A stretch of DNA of 64,000 bases from Floccularia luteovirens (Eukaryota; Basidiomycota; Agaricomycetes; Agaricales; Squamanitaceae): positions 930,001-994,000 of the forward strand of contig VSJF01000009.1 of assembly GCA_009739215.1 (NCBI GenBank). Reading direction: 5' to 3'. The position numbers and the translations under genes are program-made. Positions within the stretch are counted from its first letter, which is position 1. The number at the start of each line of letters is the position of its first letter. The notes under the pieces are model-generated. The model did not search any database and was not told the DNA's origin. It was given only the letters and a program-made list of their open reading frames with translations. Shown piece by piece: positions 34,176 to 47,041 of this stretch.

Positions 34176-35868
34176 ATGTTACTCCTTTCATACTTATGCA
34201 CTCTTCTACTTCCAACCTTTTTACTCCTAAGTCCTATTCATACGCAGGATCAGGGTCAAAATTACCTTCAAAGCCTTGTCCAAGCGCTCCAAGGTGCAGG
34301 CCTCACAGAGCTTGCTAGTGCAGCAGTAGCAGTCGCTTCGACTTCTACGGGTCAGCAGCTCTTTTCCAGGCTGCCGTCTGGAAATTACACCATTTTTGCC
34401 CCTTCAGACGCCGCTTGTGAGTGTTTATTTTGAATAAAGGTAGACTTTTCCTCTGACACAATTTATTTAAAGTACGTAATGTGCCCGCAAACGTGACGAA
34501 TGACCCAGAAATGCTGGCACAGATCATCTCTTATCATATCGTCTTGGGTGATTTAACTAATACTACTTCCTCATCTGGAGGTGGTGGGAGAGGGGGTTCG
34601 ACAAGTTGTGCTAGCGTCACTTCCACAAGGGCACGTTCTACTTCTGAAACCTCAACCTCACCTTCGACAACTAGCTCGGAAGTTTCCAGTACCACAGATA
34701 CATCCACCTCAATGACCGCAACATCTGCTGCCGCAGTTGCTAAGCGATGGAATAGGAAGGGATCTACAAGTCGTCCTCCTCTCCAGGCCGCCTTATATCC
34801 AAACGTCACGATCGGTCGTACCCTCCTCAATTCAACGAACTGGGTGATCCTAGAAGGTAACAAATCTCAGGTTCTGGCCTGGACACGATACAGCGAAGAC
34901 GAAAATGTTACTATTCTCAACCAAGCGTAGGTCCCCTCGTTTGTCACTTCCATCATTCAAATAACACGTTTTTAGTACAAGTGTTAATGTTACTAATGCC
35001 TTCAAATGGCGGAACTTGTTCATTAATCGTATTGATGCGATTCTCACACCACCCGGCAATGTATCTACTGCTCTCACTGCCCTTAATGCCACCGTATTCC
35101 AACGCCTGGCGTCGCAAATCACTGTTCCTTTCCCTAATGGAACCAATGGAACTGTTATAGACCTATTGCAAAGCTTGCGCGGATTCACATTCTTTTTACC
35201 AAATAATGCCGCGCTGACTGCAGAGAATAATTTAATCTCAGCTTTACAAAATAACCAATCTGCCCTCGCGGCAGTCTTTAGCAACCACGTATGTTGTCGA
35301 TCCTCAGCTTGTATTGCGTGGTATAGGAAATTAATTATCCCCATAGATTATCAATGGCACAACCGTTTACTCTCCTACATTGTGGAATGGTGCTTCTTCG
35401 CCTTCCAATTCGACATCTACGAACTACACTTCAGCAGGTGGAGAGAACTTGAGTTTCTCCTCCAATGCAACTGGTTTGTTTATCAACGGGGGAAACAGTA
35501 CCAGTGCTCAGATTGTCCGTTCTGATGCGTTGGTGATGAACGGAGTGATTCACGTAATCGACCGCGTCTTAGTAGATACCAACTCAAACCCGTCCGCGGC
35601 TAGCTCAGCGTAAGTTTTTCCACTTTCTCTAACAGGATCTATTGATCTCATCGGTAATTTTGACTGCAGGTACGAGTCTGCAACATCTGCTGCTGCTGCC
35701 CAAACTACGACAGAGACAGGCGCAGTTGGGGTTTCTAGCACGCCGACTACTGAAGCAAGTGTTACCACCCAGGAAACCTCTACTACGGCAACAAGCACCA
35801 CAACCGAGACCAGCACTACCAGCGCGGAGACCAGTACGACTACCGCAACAAGCACAACTTCAGCTTGA
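34176..35868 (+). CDS. secreted fasciclin-domain (FAS1) protein
   Basis: Five exons: 34176-34416, 34473-34926, 34976-35288, 35347-35609, 35670-35868 (1470 nt, 489 residues). A signal peptide (MLLLSYLCTLLLPTFLLLSP) is followed by two FAS1-type units. The first contains SGNYTIFAPSDAAL and IISYHIVLGDL. The second contains LQSLRGFTFFLPNNAAL and a closing SDALVMNGVIHVIDRVL. A Ser/Gly/Thr-rich linker interrupts the first unit, and a Thr/Ser-rich tail of about 60 residues ends the protein. Many N-x-S/T sites are present. FAS1 proteins mediate adhesion or cell-wall association in fungi, usually GPI-anchored. Here the predicted protein stops at TGA (35866-35868) just before a hydrophobic stretch that is in another frame, so the anchor may have been lost or the sequence frameshifted. 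Confidence 0.85.
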
Positions 35869-38351
35869 GCGCACTCATTGTTACTTGCGCAGCCAGCGTC
35901 CTGTTCTGTTGAATGAACTTCATTGTACATTTTGTATCATTAATCTTTTTTATCTATGTTTGTATCAATCAACATACAGATTTTGTATTTACTTATAGCA
36001 CTTGCTGTCGTCATCACATACGTTTAATACGCAGCATATTCAACTTTCTGTTACATCCTGATTTATTAGTCATTTCTGTGACAACATCATGAGGGTTAAT
36101 ACTGCGATGCAGCAAGAGCTTTATCAGAACGATTGCAAACTATGTAGCACTTGGAATCTATATTTAAGCACTAAACAAGTGACATGTAGCCTTAAGCTTG
36201 AAATTTTGAAATTGAACGTTCTATAACTCGCTTGCGTGATGTGTAAAATCGACACGGGGTCGCCGGAGGGCAGCTAAGACACTATATGTCGGCTTTTGGA
36301 AATCATTTCGTTTGGCATCGCTTTTGCCTTGTCGTAAATGTGATTCCCCCTTAGTTTGTTTGATCGAGGCAACAACAAAATAGAGTCATATTCACCTCCT
36401 GTCCACGCGAGGTCCTATTTCTTGACGGGAAGTTGTGTCATTACGCTGATTCTTTCTAGTATTCCGTTGCAGAGATAAATCCATGAAAGCAACGCCATAC
36501 GGAACACCCATTGTTATCAGTGACAAAGAACAAAAACCGGTAGTAGAATTCAGCAAATCGATACATGTAATTGCAGCATTAGAATCGACAATGATGAAAA
36601 ATTGGAGATAGAACAATACTTGATAGATTGATGGCTAGCAATTAGCTTCAAGTGCAAAGCTGCTACTTAGGGAGGTCATTTTTATACTCACCTCGTAATA
36701 TAATTGTTACTCTAATGGCAATAGCTAAAGAATTCACATATAGCGTGATTTTGACGTGAATGTGTATATAGACGACTCCAAGAGACGCAAGAGTGCATTC
36801 CAAGAGTTATTTTGAGAGTCACAGTGCAACGCGAAAACACAGTCTAGGACTGGCATACAAAAGCTGTCGATCTGGGAGAGGAAGTCTTTCGTAGATAACC
36901 AAAGATAATTGGACATGGGCGAAGTGGAAAACATTGGCGTGTTTCCCTTCATATGATAGTTAACTTGCTTTGACTGAAGTCTAAAGTTGATCTGGAGTTA
37001 TTTAAAAAAATAGATCAAGTAACTTAACTGTCCAATATGTCCTGATAAACGTGGACCCGATTATACCAGCGCATCTTCACTAAGTATGTCGATCAAATCT
37101 GGCCATGAATTGTCATGTATAAGTGTAATAAACTGTTTGAGTGTAGTTGCGTGACCAGAAACTGGACCAATTCCAGGGTTCTATGTAGTAACCATGATGA
37201 TCAAGATTTGATTACCGGGCCTGCCGCCAGCAACGATCTGGTTTGACCTCTTCTTTTATCTTCGCCCACATTATTGAAAGTATTTAGTGATTGTTATCGT
37301 GCGATTGGCGGGGCGAGTTTGTTGCGATACTAATGCCCTGTGTGATACTCAAGTGAGTGCTGGTCTGGTTTCCAATAATGTATAAATGAATATGACGACA
37401 TTTAGGATACCGTCATTACCTACGATCTACTCCTAATCATCACACGTTCCATGGTAAAGTCATGATCATCTATTTTCATTATCTGCCCTCACTTCAAGTA
37501 TATTGACATGTGCTTCGACCCTTCTTACAGTTGTTACGACCCCTATTTGTAGAAACAGTTATATGACACTTCTATCTAGCAGCGACAGAATCGATGGAGT
37601 GAGGAAGCAAATTTATCCAAGGTTTCGGGGTTAAGCCGTTCAGCTACAGTATAAAGTTCAAACCACCAAGTCTTCCATTCCCAAAACCACGAGTCGTGCC
37701 TTCTTGTCGGTAAATTCTCTTCGGAGAAGGTCTGTTAACCCCACTTTCCTCACACTTACACTGCAAGGGGAAATAACAAACTGTCCCAACACATCTACCT
37801 CACTGATAATCATCCAGTCTTGCCTAGTTACAGGTTGTATCTCAAGAAAATCCCGCGTTGTTGATTTTAATATAGGTCGTAATTTGCACCCGAATCCTGA
37901 AATTTATTGGAGTTTTTTTTCTATATCGAAGCTAAGATCTACAGGTATAGTCACGCGATCCGGCACCCCCTTGAACTTCCTTGCGTAATTGTAATATTAC
38001 GATAAACTAATCTGGTATACCTCCCACAGTTTTCTTCCAGAAAGTATAATGAACCATGCGTTAACAAAGCACCAACGAAAATACCATTGCACAACAACAC
38101 CACTTCGTGATGTTGCTCACCACGAACGTGCGATTACGTTGGGCTTCCTGTACGATACCAATACACATTTGTGAATTCGTTGACTCGTGCTTCTATGTTC
38201 CACAGCATGGTTTTTCTGCCCTTTGGTTCCACGTGTGAGTGTAGTGGAACGACAGTCATATGCCTGTCTCCTTCGCAGTGGTGGATCGAATTTTGTATAA
38301 AAGGACCCCCTTTACCTTGACTTAGGATGATCAAGGATAGGCCTCCTCAAG
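35869..38351. other. 2.5-kb intergenic region
   Basis: AT-rich, only short frames, no recognised gene or repeat. The right end holds the PhoD promoter. Confidence 0.45.
38296..38304 (+). promoter_or_regulatory. TATA box of the PhoD-type phosphatase gene
   Basis: TATAAAAGG, 56 bp upstream of the ATG at 38352. Confidence 0.6.
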
Positions 38352-41300
38352 ATGCGTCACGCTACTCTTCTTGCTTTCGCGCCACTGGTCTTTTTGGCAG
38401 TATGTGAAGCCCACACTTCACTATTCGACAGGAACCTGGCATATCGTTCCCCTTTCACTGAGATTCCAGAGGTATGAATGTCAATAACATGTGGTCATCA
38501 TTTCTGAATCCATTTTTTCTGCAGTTGTCGCATGACACTAAATTACTGCAGAGGCGTCAGGTCGAACTTGGGCGTAGACAAATGGAAGATGCCAGCAAAT
38601 TTGATGATGAAACCTACCCAACGTTCTATGGCAGCGACTTCAGCAACGTAAGAACTTACCTTTCGACTGTGGTCTGTACTTACTATCGTCGAGTATAGAG
38701 TCCATTTATTTGGAATGGGGGAGTAAATTTTACGCACTCAGGTAAGTCGCCGGTAACAATGTATGGAATGCTTATTTAACAACATCTCTTTTCTTGAAAT
38801 TACCGTTTAGTCGCAAGTGTATGTTAAAATACCTACTAGGTTTTTTCTCCCATGTCATTAATTTGGAAATTTCTTATGTGTGTAGGGTGACCCATTTGAT
38901 ACTTCGCTCTTAATCTGGACTCGCGCGGTACCAATTTCACCTGCCGGCTCTACTGCGCTTCCAGATCAAAGTGTTCCAGTTTGCGTATCATTCAAAGTAT
39001 CGACTTCGGCAGACATGTCTGGAAGACCCGTTGATTCCGGAGAAGGATTCACCTCATACGATGTCGACTTCACTGTCAAGTTTGAAGTCAATGGGTTGCG
39101 CCCGGATACCAAGTACTTTTACCAATTTGCGGACTGCACCAATCCCCAAACTACCAGCCCCATCGGTAAAACGAGAACGTTTGCTAGTGCCAATAGTATG
39201 TGATTTTTTGTCAAGCTTTGTGACTACCAATTTGTTGATGATTTTTCTAGCCCCTGCACAGAAAGTAAACGGTGGAAAAGAGTTGACTATTGCTGTATTT
39301 TCATGCTCTCAATTCCAAGCCGGTTCGTGTGAAATGATAAATTAGTCCGGGAAACTAACTGATACCGGTCCCATTAGGCTGGTTCAATGCATATGGCTTT
39401 GCTGCGCACAACACCTCTGCTGACCTATTTATTCACTTGGGAGACTATGTGAGAGACCTTGTGCCTGGAAGTTGAAACTGTATGCTGACTTTACAAAGAT
39501 ATATGAATCTCTTGGCAGCGGGTAACCGAATTTCGCATTTTGGTTGTTTTCATTTGTTTGATCTAAATCGGTAGTGCAAAAATCGGTCGTGCGGTTTTGG
39601 GACGAGAGCTTGCAACAATACACGATTACCGCCAGCGCCTGAACCAATACAGGACAGACACCAGTCTCTCCTTCGCTCACCAGCAAGGACCTTGGATCAC
39701 TGTATGGTAAGTAACAGCTGTTATTCTAACTATAACACACTTCTTAAAAACTTTCACCTGCTTCATTAGGGTAAGACTTTTGACCTAATGTTAGATATTC
39801 TTATTTCTGATCTGCTGCGCTCTAAATAAAGGATGACCATGAGGTACTGTGCATGATTCTTTGCTGCACATATTCTTATCACGTTATGAGTAGGTTGCAA
39901 ACAATGCCTGGAAGGCTGGTACTTCGGACTCTAACGACACCACCGCTGGATGTACATTCTCTCCATCTGGAGCTTGCTTCACTGACAGGAAACTTGCTGC
40001 CGTCAGAGCATACCATGAGTGGATGCCCATTCGTCAGGTCGATGTTAAAGACCAACTCAGGATTTGGAGGAACTTCCAGATTGGAAAACTTTTGGATCTG
40101 ACTATGCTCGACACCCGTAAGCGTATTGCTTCTTGATTCGATGATTATTGTTAAAAATTAGGTTTGAAGGTCAATACGATCGTGATGTTACTGATGTACG
40201 TTTTCTCATGAACATTCAAACCCCGTTCGTTGTTCTTACTGATATTCTCTATATCAGCTCGGTTACAACAACAGTACGTCTATTCTAAGTTTGACATGTC
40301 TTTCTGGTATCTGATATCATTCCTAGAGTGTCAGCCTTTGATTTACTAGATCTCCTAATGACGTAGCATTGATGGAATTTCTAGTCATCAACTCGATTGC
40401 TGACTTCCAGAACCGATCGTTGATGGGTGCTGCACAAGAAAACTGTCCGTTTACTTTATCCAAATAATCGGTTTTATACTTACTTCCGCTGATAGGGCTA
40501 TACGACACCCTTTCTGAGTCCAAGAAACGCGGAGCAGTATGGCGAGTAATTGGGTACGCAGTAACATTGATCATAAATTACAGAAGAAGTGATGTGTAAA
40601 CTTTCCTCAGACAACAAATCGTCTTTACCCAGCTCAATGAAAGCGGTTCATGTAAGTTTTCATCTTGATCTTATAGTGAAGTGTATTGATGGAAATCATC
40701 ATATTAGTCGATGTTGTATGTGTCTGGTATTGGTACACTGGCTCTGCATTCAACTTTTATTTCTTATGTAGGACGCATGGGATGGTTACAGAGCCAACAG
40801 AGAGCGTGTCTTGGACCATCTGTTCCAAGGAAAGATCGACAACGCAGTTATTCTTTCTGGTGACAGTCATGCAAACTGGGTTTCCGACCTTGCGCGTGAG
40901 TCTCAGTGATTTCCGGTGCTCGTGAAAATGACTCAAATTAATCTATACAGACCCTAATGACACCGTAAAGTAGGCATAAATCTTATTTAGGAGATCCTAA
41001 AGTCTAACCAGTACTCATAGCTACGACCCTGTAAGTGGAAAAGGAGCCATCGGAGTTGAATTCGCTGGTACTGCTGTGACTTCCACTTCGGCCTTCGGGG
41101 CAGGAATCTTACCTGCGGCTGCCGACAAGATTTCGAGTGTCCTTGTTGATGTTAACGAAGACTTGCAATGGAGCGAAGGATCTTTCAGAGGTTTCTTCAC
41201 CCTTACAATCAACCCAAAGACTCTCACCGCTACGTACTATGCTATGAGGAACACCAGTAAGTGCTTGCGCCATGAGCAGAACTGTTGAAATGAACTTGAT

Positions 41301-41435
41301 AATTCCATAGGCTTTGCAAACTTGGATGGATTCCCAAGTGCTGTATTTGTCGTCAAAGCTGGCGATAACAAGTTGTCTCGTCCCGTAGCAGGAGGGTCTG
41401 TCCAAGCAGGAGTTCTCAAAGTTCCAGGAAAATAA
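38352..41435 (+). CDS. secreted PhoD-type alkaline phosphatase/phosphodiesterase with micro-exons
   Basis: Twenty-two exons: 38352-38471, 38525-38647, 38699-38741, 38811-38818, 38886-39195, 39251-39322, 39378-39448, 39499-39521, 39575-39706, 39770, 39832-39843, 39894-40116, 40170-40195, 40258-40273, 40385-40444, 40496-40553, 40611-40651, 40708-40715, 40772-40895, 40951-40969, 41021-41256, 41311-41435. They sum to 1851 nt (616 residues). Visible are a signal peptide (MRHATLLAFAPLVFLAVCEA) and PhoD family blocks: VASGDPF, SCSQFQAGWFNAY, HLGDYIYE, VWDDHEVANN, LDTRQYDRDVTD, RSLMGAAQENWLYDTL, GQQIVFTQLNESG, DAWDGYRANR and LSGDSHANWV. The Asp/His residues in these blocks are the metal ligands of the family. 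It should hydrolyse phosphomono- or diesters outside the cell. Exons of 1 nt (39770) and 8 nt (38811-38818, 40708-40715) are needed to keep conserved residues in frame. Fold and function are firm; the micro-exons are inferred. Confidence 0.88.
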
Positions 41436-42222
41436 GTGTATTCATATGTATTTCATGTTCGCAACTGGAGGTTTGACAAAATGGTGGAGTGAATCGCTAC
41501 TCTCATGAACTACGTTTTTTTGATGTACATTTGAATTTTGCAATCATAAATTCGGATATCGTTGAATATAAACGATAGTTACTTCCAATTATCAATTATC
41601 ATTAAGCAATTCGTCACTATAATTAGATCCCAGAGTGGAAACTTATGACTAAAAGCGTTTGAGGGTGCTGGTTTGCTAACTTCTGGTATTCACAGTGGCT
41701 GAGATAGATCAGCTCTCTTCTGTATTAGTACTTGAATTCCTGACAATCCTCCAGGCGTAATATGATTGTGTTTACGATTCCTGCAGGCAGGCAAGGATTT
41801 ACATTTTACTATATTCAGCTTGAAAAAAAAGTCGGTGAAGCGCATTGTGGATCTGCTAACGGAATCTACGGACCGGCAGTTACGGAATAAAAAATTTTGG
41901 TGTGCAAACGGAAGCCTTTCGAAATTTATAGGTAGATGTTGATTTGGTGAAAACTAGGAACTTTCGGGGATCCGAGTGATGATTCCAGTTGTGATCAGCA
42001 TTGAAGGGGCCGTACGGACCCGTATTTTCTTATCTTGGGGAGATCCGTAGCCCTTTGTGCATATGCAACATGTCAAGAATACATGTGTGCTACATAGCTT
42101 AGGCTCGCCACTAAAATGAAACTCCGACCGGGGCAGGCCTCAGAGGAAAGTTTTGTCGGCGCTTTCTACTTTTTACTTTTGTTCATCTTTCAAATCTAGT
42201 CGCCATCCTTGGTCCTCACAAT
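41436..42222. other. intergenic region
   Basis: About 0.8 kb between tandem genes; carries the 3' flank of the phosphatase and the promoter of NAP1. Nothing else seen. Confidence 0.45.
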
Positions 42223-43729
42223 ATGTCCTCTAATCTCCCAATTTCAGATTCAAATATCACAGCACCGACACCTCAAAATACACCTCATAATCAAGCACCC
42301 ATATCTCTAGGCCTTTCAAGGCCGACCGTCCCAGACATCTCCGAAGATAACGAGCCAGATGATGAAAATCCAGACTCTGATCTCAATGCCCTGCAGTCAC
42401 GCATGCTCGGTATGGTTCAAGGAAAACTTGCCGGTCTTGTTGGTAGAAGCTCCGGTTATATCGAGAGTCTGCCGGTCGAGGTCAAGCTCAATGTTGAGGC
42501 CCTCAAAGGTGTTCAGGTCAAGCACAATGAGTTACAAAACCAATACAAGCGGGAGTGTCTAGAACTGGAGAAGAAGGTCTGCTCTTCTCTCCAGTAATCC
42601 ATGTCGAATTGCTGCCTTACTCTATCTAGTATCTTGAGCTACAAAAGCCTTTGTATGAGCGGAGACACGCTATCATCACCGGTTCTGCGCAACCAACTAC
42701 AGATGAAATTGATGCAGGCGAGAAATACTCCATCAAGGATGATGAGGACTATACCCCACTTCCCAAAGACGCGACCCCATCATCGAGTGGCATCCCTGAA
42801 TTCTGGCTAACAGCACTTCGAAACCATGTTGCCTTTTCCGATATGACCACCGAACGAGATGCAGGGGCTCTCAAGCATCTTCAGGATATTCGCTTAGCTT
42901 ATTTGAACGACTCCGATTCTGATCAAAGCAAGGGAAAGCCAGGGTTCAAGATCATTTTTGTCTTCTCTCCAAACGAATATTTCGAAAATGAGACCTTAGA
43001 AAAAATTTACCTGTATCAAGAAGAAGTAGGTTATTCCGGCGATTTTGTATACGATCGCGCCATCGGTACGGATATTAAATGGAAGGAGGACAAAGATCTT
43101 ACGAAAGAGTACGAGATCAAGAAGCAACGGAATAAGAGTGCGTTAATATACTCCCTGTATACGATGAACTTACCTTGACATCGATCAGACACCAATCGCA
43201 CGCGTCTTGTACGCAAAGCCAAACCAACAGACTCTTTCTTCAACTTTTTCTCACCGCCTGTCCCACTTTCTGAGGAAGCAATTCAGAACAGTGACCTTGA
43301 TGATGAGGAAGTACAAGAACTCATGGAAAAGCTCGAAATGGACTACCAACTAGGCGAAGACTTGAAAGAGAAGGTAATTATTCCTTCGTCACAAATTCCG
43401 GAAGGATAATGAGTAATTTCTCATCCCACCAGATTATTCCACGAGCCGTTGATTACTTTACTGGCAAAGCATTAGAGTATGATGTTATGGATGATGATGA
43501 TGATGATGATTTTGAAGATTTTGACGACGATGACGACGATGAGAACCAATTCGATGATGTGGGTTCTCTAATTTTTTTTTGTTTAGTTTGGCATGCTCAT
43601 AACCTTTGCGATCTATGTCAGGATTCTGATTCCGAACCGGAAGCCGCTCCCCGCCGGCGAGGACCACCGAAAGGGCGAGGCTCAGGAGGCCCAAACGCTG
43701 TTAATCCAGAAGAATGCAAGCAGCAGTGA
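42223..43729 (+). CDS. NAP1: nucleosome assembly protein NAP1
   Basis: Five exons: 42223-42576, 42630-43137, 43189-43373, 43433-43558, 43622-43729 (1281 nt, 426 residues). The NAP domain is recognisable throughout: LNALQSRMLGMVQGKLAGLV, VKLNVEALKGVQVKHNELQ (the long dimerisation helix), IPEFWLTALRNH, ALKHLQDIRLAYL, FSPNEYFENETL, GTDIKWKEDKDLT, DSFFNFFSPP and IIPRAVDYFTGKALEYDV. A highly acidic Asp/Glu tail and an RRRGPPKGRG basic end follow. NAP1 is a histone H2A-H2B chaperone that shuttles between cytoplasm and nucleus and assists nucleosome assembly. The acidic tail is encoded partly by a (GAT)n run near 43490-43510. Length and order match the family. Confidence 0.95.
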
Positions 43730-44860
43730 TGGGTGTTTTGCCACTTCTATTTCATAAAGTTGTGTTCACCAAGTCGTACTCATACATCTAATCGTCCCGT
43801 CCCTTGTAAGATCTTTTCATTTACAGTACATCACTTTCATCCTTACAAATCCATTTCTTGATGTTAAAAGCAACAATAAATCCTGCCGTCCATCTGTTGG
43901 TCGTAGTTCATTGTTTTCTCTCCCTCCATTCTGCATTCATATGTGTCTTGTTGTATTTCAAATGTCAATACTGAATACTGAATACTGAATTTTTTTTGCT
44001 CTCTGGTTCACTGCTGAGGAAGACTTTTATCTGCAAAATTCAGGACGGACCTTCGTCCGCTGATTCTGATGCTTCTAGATTCACAGGTATGTTGCGCATA
44101 AGACACGCGAATATTCACTCTGAATAGTCATGTTATGCGTCCAATCTACAATTATATCACCTGGTACACAAGTTCCTGATTCAATCACATCATCCTGGTT
44201 AGTACTCTCACTCAATAGCATACGCTTTATTGACCAAGTTTGTATGTATGATTTTATAGGCCGAAGCAATATTCTGAATGTCTGCACTTTCAATCTGGAG
44301 TTTGATCTCTCACATAAAGATGTTCTCGTCTTATGAGTAATCAATTTCACTTGTCTGGCTGGAGGAGATAGTTTGGTTTCGTGTTTCGAAGGTGACAGTT
44401 TGTTCCAGGAAGCGATGATTTATATCTCTCGCAAAGCTAGATTGGGGCAAAGGAACTATTCCGCGTCTACAACTGGTAGGGACCCTTATAACCAATTCTT
44501 CGATATGCAGAATCTAATTATTTTCATCACAAACTAATTTTAGCTCACCCCGGATCGTCAACCGAGCTAAGGCAAGCTTTTATCTTGCGCCATAGTAGGG
44601 GACCAAATCGTCATTTCAACCTGAACACTAAAGACAGCAAAATACACCTATCACAGCAATAATGGTCGTCATATGACAGAATCATATTAGGAAGAATCAC
44701 CTCAGATAAGCTTGTAGGAAGACGTGCTTGAGGGGACGTTTTGGCGTTTTGGCGGCTGGTCAATTGCGTCGTATATTGTTCATATTGCTTCGATATTGCA
44801 TGCTCGATCTTTAATATTCACACATGAACACCAAGGATAGAACATCCCAAAAGGACTTCA
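43730..44860. other. intergenic region
   Basis: About 1.1 kb. No recognised gene; holds the NAP1 3' flank, where a short tandem TACTGAA(T) repeat occurs near 43970-43988, and the promoter of the dioxygenase gene. Confidence 0.45.
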
Positions 44861-44868
44861 TATATAAA
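44861..44868 (+). promoter_or_regulatory. TATA box of the dioxygenase gene
   Basis: TATATAAA, 64 bp upstream of the ATG at 44925. Confidence 0.55.
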
Positions 44869-44924
44869 TCCGCTTGGGCGAACTTACAGGGTCTCCATCC
44901 CCACTTCCTCTCCAAAATCATAAT

Positions 44925-46443
44925 ATGGCACCATCAATTGCTGAGCGAGAATCTGCTGCGAACGGTCTTGTCGAGAAAGTAACGACGCAACTTGCCAAAG
45001 TGGATGTCCAATCAAAGCAGGATGATGTATGTCTGTCTTCGATTACTAAAATATAACATTTCGCATTCTCATAATAATCATACATAGAGCCCCTCTTACC
45101 CATTCTACTACCCTTACTATGACTTAGAGGAAAAGTTCCCACCTCTTGAGAACCATGGTATATGAATGCGTTACCATGTCCTCAAGGATAGTGACTTCTC
45201 ACACACGTTTGCTTATAGAGTTTGTTGATCCCGGCAGTCGTGCTGACCCAGCAAAGCCCAATCTGCTCAATGCAGATACGAAGATAAACAACATTAGTCC
45301 CTACCTCGGCACAGAAATTCAGGGCGTACAAATTTCACAGCTAAGCAAAGAGGGCTTGGATGAGCTTTCTCTATTGGCTGCAGAAAGAAAGGTCTTGCTT
45401 TTCCGTGACCAGGACTTTAAGGACCTTTCAGCCGATCGACAAATTGAGATTGCAAGGTAAACCATAATGGTGATATGGTTGGTTGACATATGAATGAAAA
45501 CTTTTTGTGAAAAGGCACTTTGGTCCAATCCACAGACACCCTACTTCAGGGAACGTCAAAGGATATCCTGAATTCCATGTTGGTTAGTTAATGCTATTCA
45601 TTTGTCAGTATCATGAATAACAGTACCATTTCCAGTCTACCGCGATGCCACCCACGACAGGTTCAGTGAATACATTGGTGGAAATAGAATCTCCCATCTA
45701 AGCTGGCACTCTGATGTCTCTTACGAGAAACAAACACCTGGAACGACGTTTTTCTTCATCCTTGATCAGGTAAGTTTCCCGTGAAGTATATTCCTTCCTA
45801 CTTACCCCTACTTATGTGATAATCGTTGCCTACGACCAGCCCGTATCTGGCGGTGACACACTCTTCCTGTCTCAGGTCGAAGCCTACAGACGACTATCAC
45901 CCGAATTCCAGAAACGCCTCGAAGGATTACGTGCCTTGCATTCTGCAGTAGCCCAAGCAGAATTCTCTAAGCGGATTGGCGGCCCTGTCCGCAGAGAACC
46001 AATAGAAACTGAGGTTTGTGTCAATCAATCTCAATTCTTTTGATCATTCTAAAAATTTAGCTAACGATTGTACTACTTAGCATCCATTGGTTCGTGTACA
46101 CCCCGTTACAGGCGAAAAAGCACTATACGTCAATCAAGGCTTCACCCGTAGCATTGTTGGTTTCAAAAAAGAGGAATCGGACTACCTCCTCAATTTCCTA
46201 TTTGATCATCTCCAAAAGGGTGCCGATTTCCAAATCAGGGCGAACTACAAGCCTGGAACGGTCGTTGTTTGGGTCAGTGCTAGTTACCTCCTTACTGCAG
46301 CAGGTTCAACTGAGATATACCTGTACATCTAGGACAATCGTGTAACTTGCCATTCAGCAACCCCAGATTTCTCACCGACTTTCAGGCGACATGCAGTACG
46401 GCTCACACCCCAAGCTGAGATACCTCAAGCTGCGACGGCTTGA
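44925..46443 (+). CDS. TauD/TfdA-family alpha-ketoglutarate-dependent dioxygenase
   Basis: Eight exons: 44925-45026, 45088-45157, 45219-45456, 45515-45582, 45636-45769, 45840-46013, 46081-46272, 46333-46443 (1089 nt, 362 residues). The Fe(II)-binding triad is visible as WHSDVSY (His184, Asp186) and VTCHSATP (His333). The Arg that binds 2-oxoglutarate lies in FRRHAVRL near the C-terminus. Other family blocks are YLGTEIQGVQISQL, LLFRDQDF, HFGPIHRHPTSG, GGDTLFLSQVEAYRRLSP, HPVTGEKALYVNQGFT and KPGTVVVWDNR. Yeast Jlp1 and bacterial TauD of this family release sulfite from sulfonates such as taurine for sulfur assimilation, a plausible role here. No signal peptide is seen, so it is probably cytosolic. 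The substrate is inferred only from the family. Confidence 0.92.
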
Positions 46444-47041
46444 TTCTGTGACATTTCTGACTTTAACAGCAAGATATACATATGTATGTCATGTTTATGT
46501 ATTAAAGGTGAATGGCAATTGGAACACCACTCTGGTACTTTTGGAAACTTAAATATGGGTACGCGCGTACGAGGTTATTTATTTGTTTGGTATAAATATT
46601 CCAGCCAAACAAACTTTCTTGAACAACACCGCTACGTTCTCTAGCTTGTTCAAATAACCACTGATATCAATATTGATTGCTTTAGACATGGTATTTGTAG
46701 TTTTAGCTCTGTCTGTGCTGTGCACATTAAACAGGCGTTGGACATGAACCTTATTATTCTCCTTCAATAATTCCAAAAATGAGATTTGGGGGAAAAGTAC
46801 AATGTGGTTCTATTTACTATTGGCATTGGTTTGGCTTCATGACAAGTGGATGTCTTTCAGACAAGTTTTACTCTGATGTAGCATAGCGCATTTTAGAAAA
46901 GATGATCTCTGGATATTTTTGACTTTGATCATCAAAAGGGCACTGGATATCGTTGAACTCGGGTAGGGGTAATACAAACTTATATACAGCTATACTTTTC
47001 AATGTTGACTTCGTTTATTCAGCTATTTTTAAAATAATTTC

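Noticed and set aside
34534..34863. Antisense frame rich in Val/Glu over the FAS1 gene
   Set aside because: It is the mirror of the Ser/Thr-rich linker codons of the sense gene.
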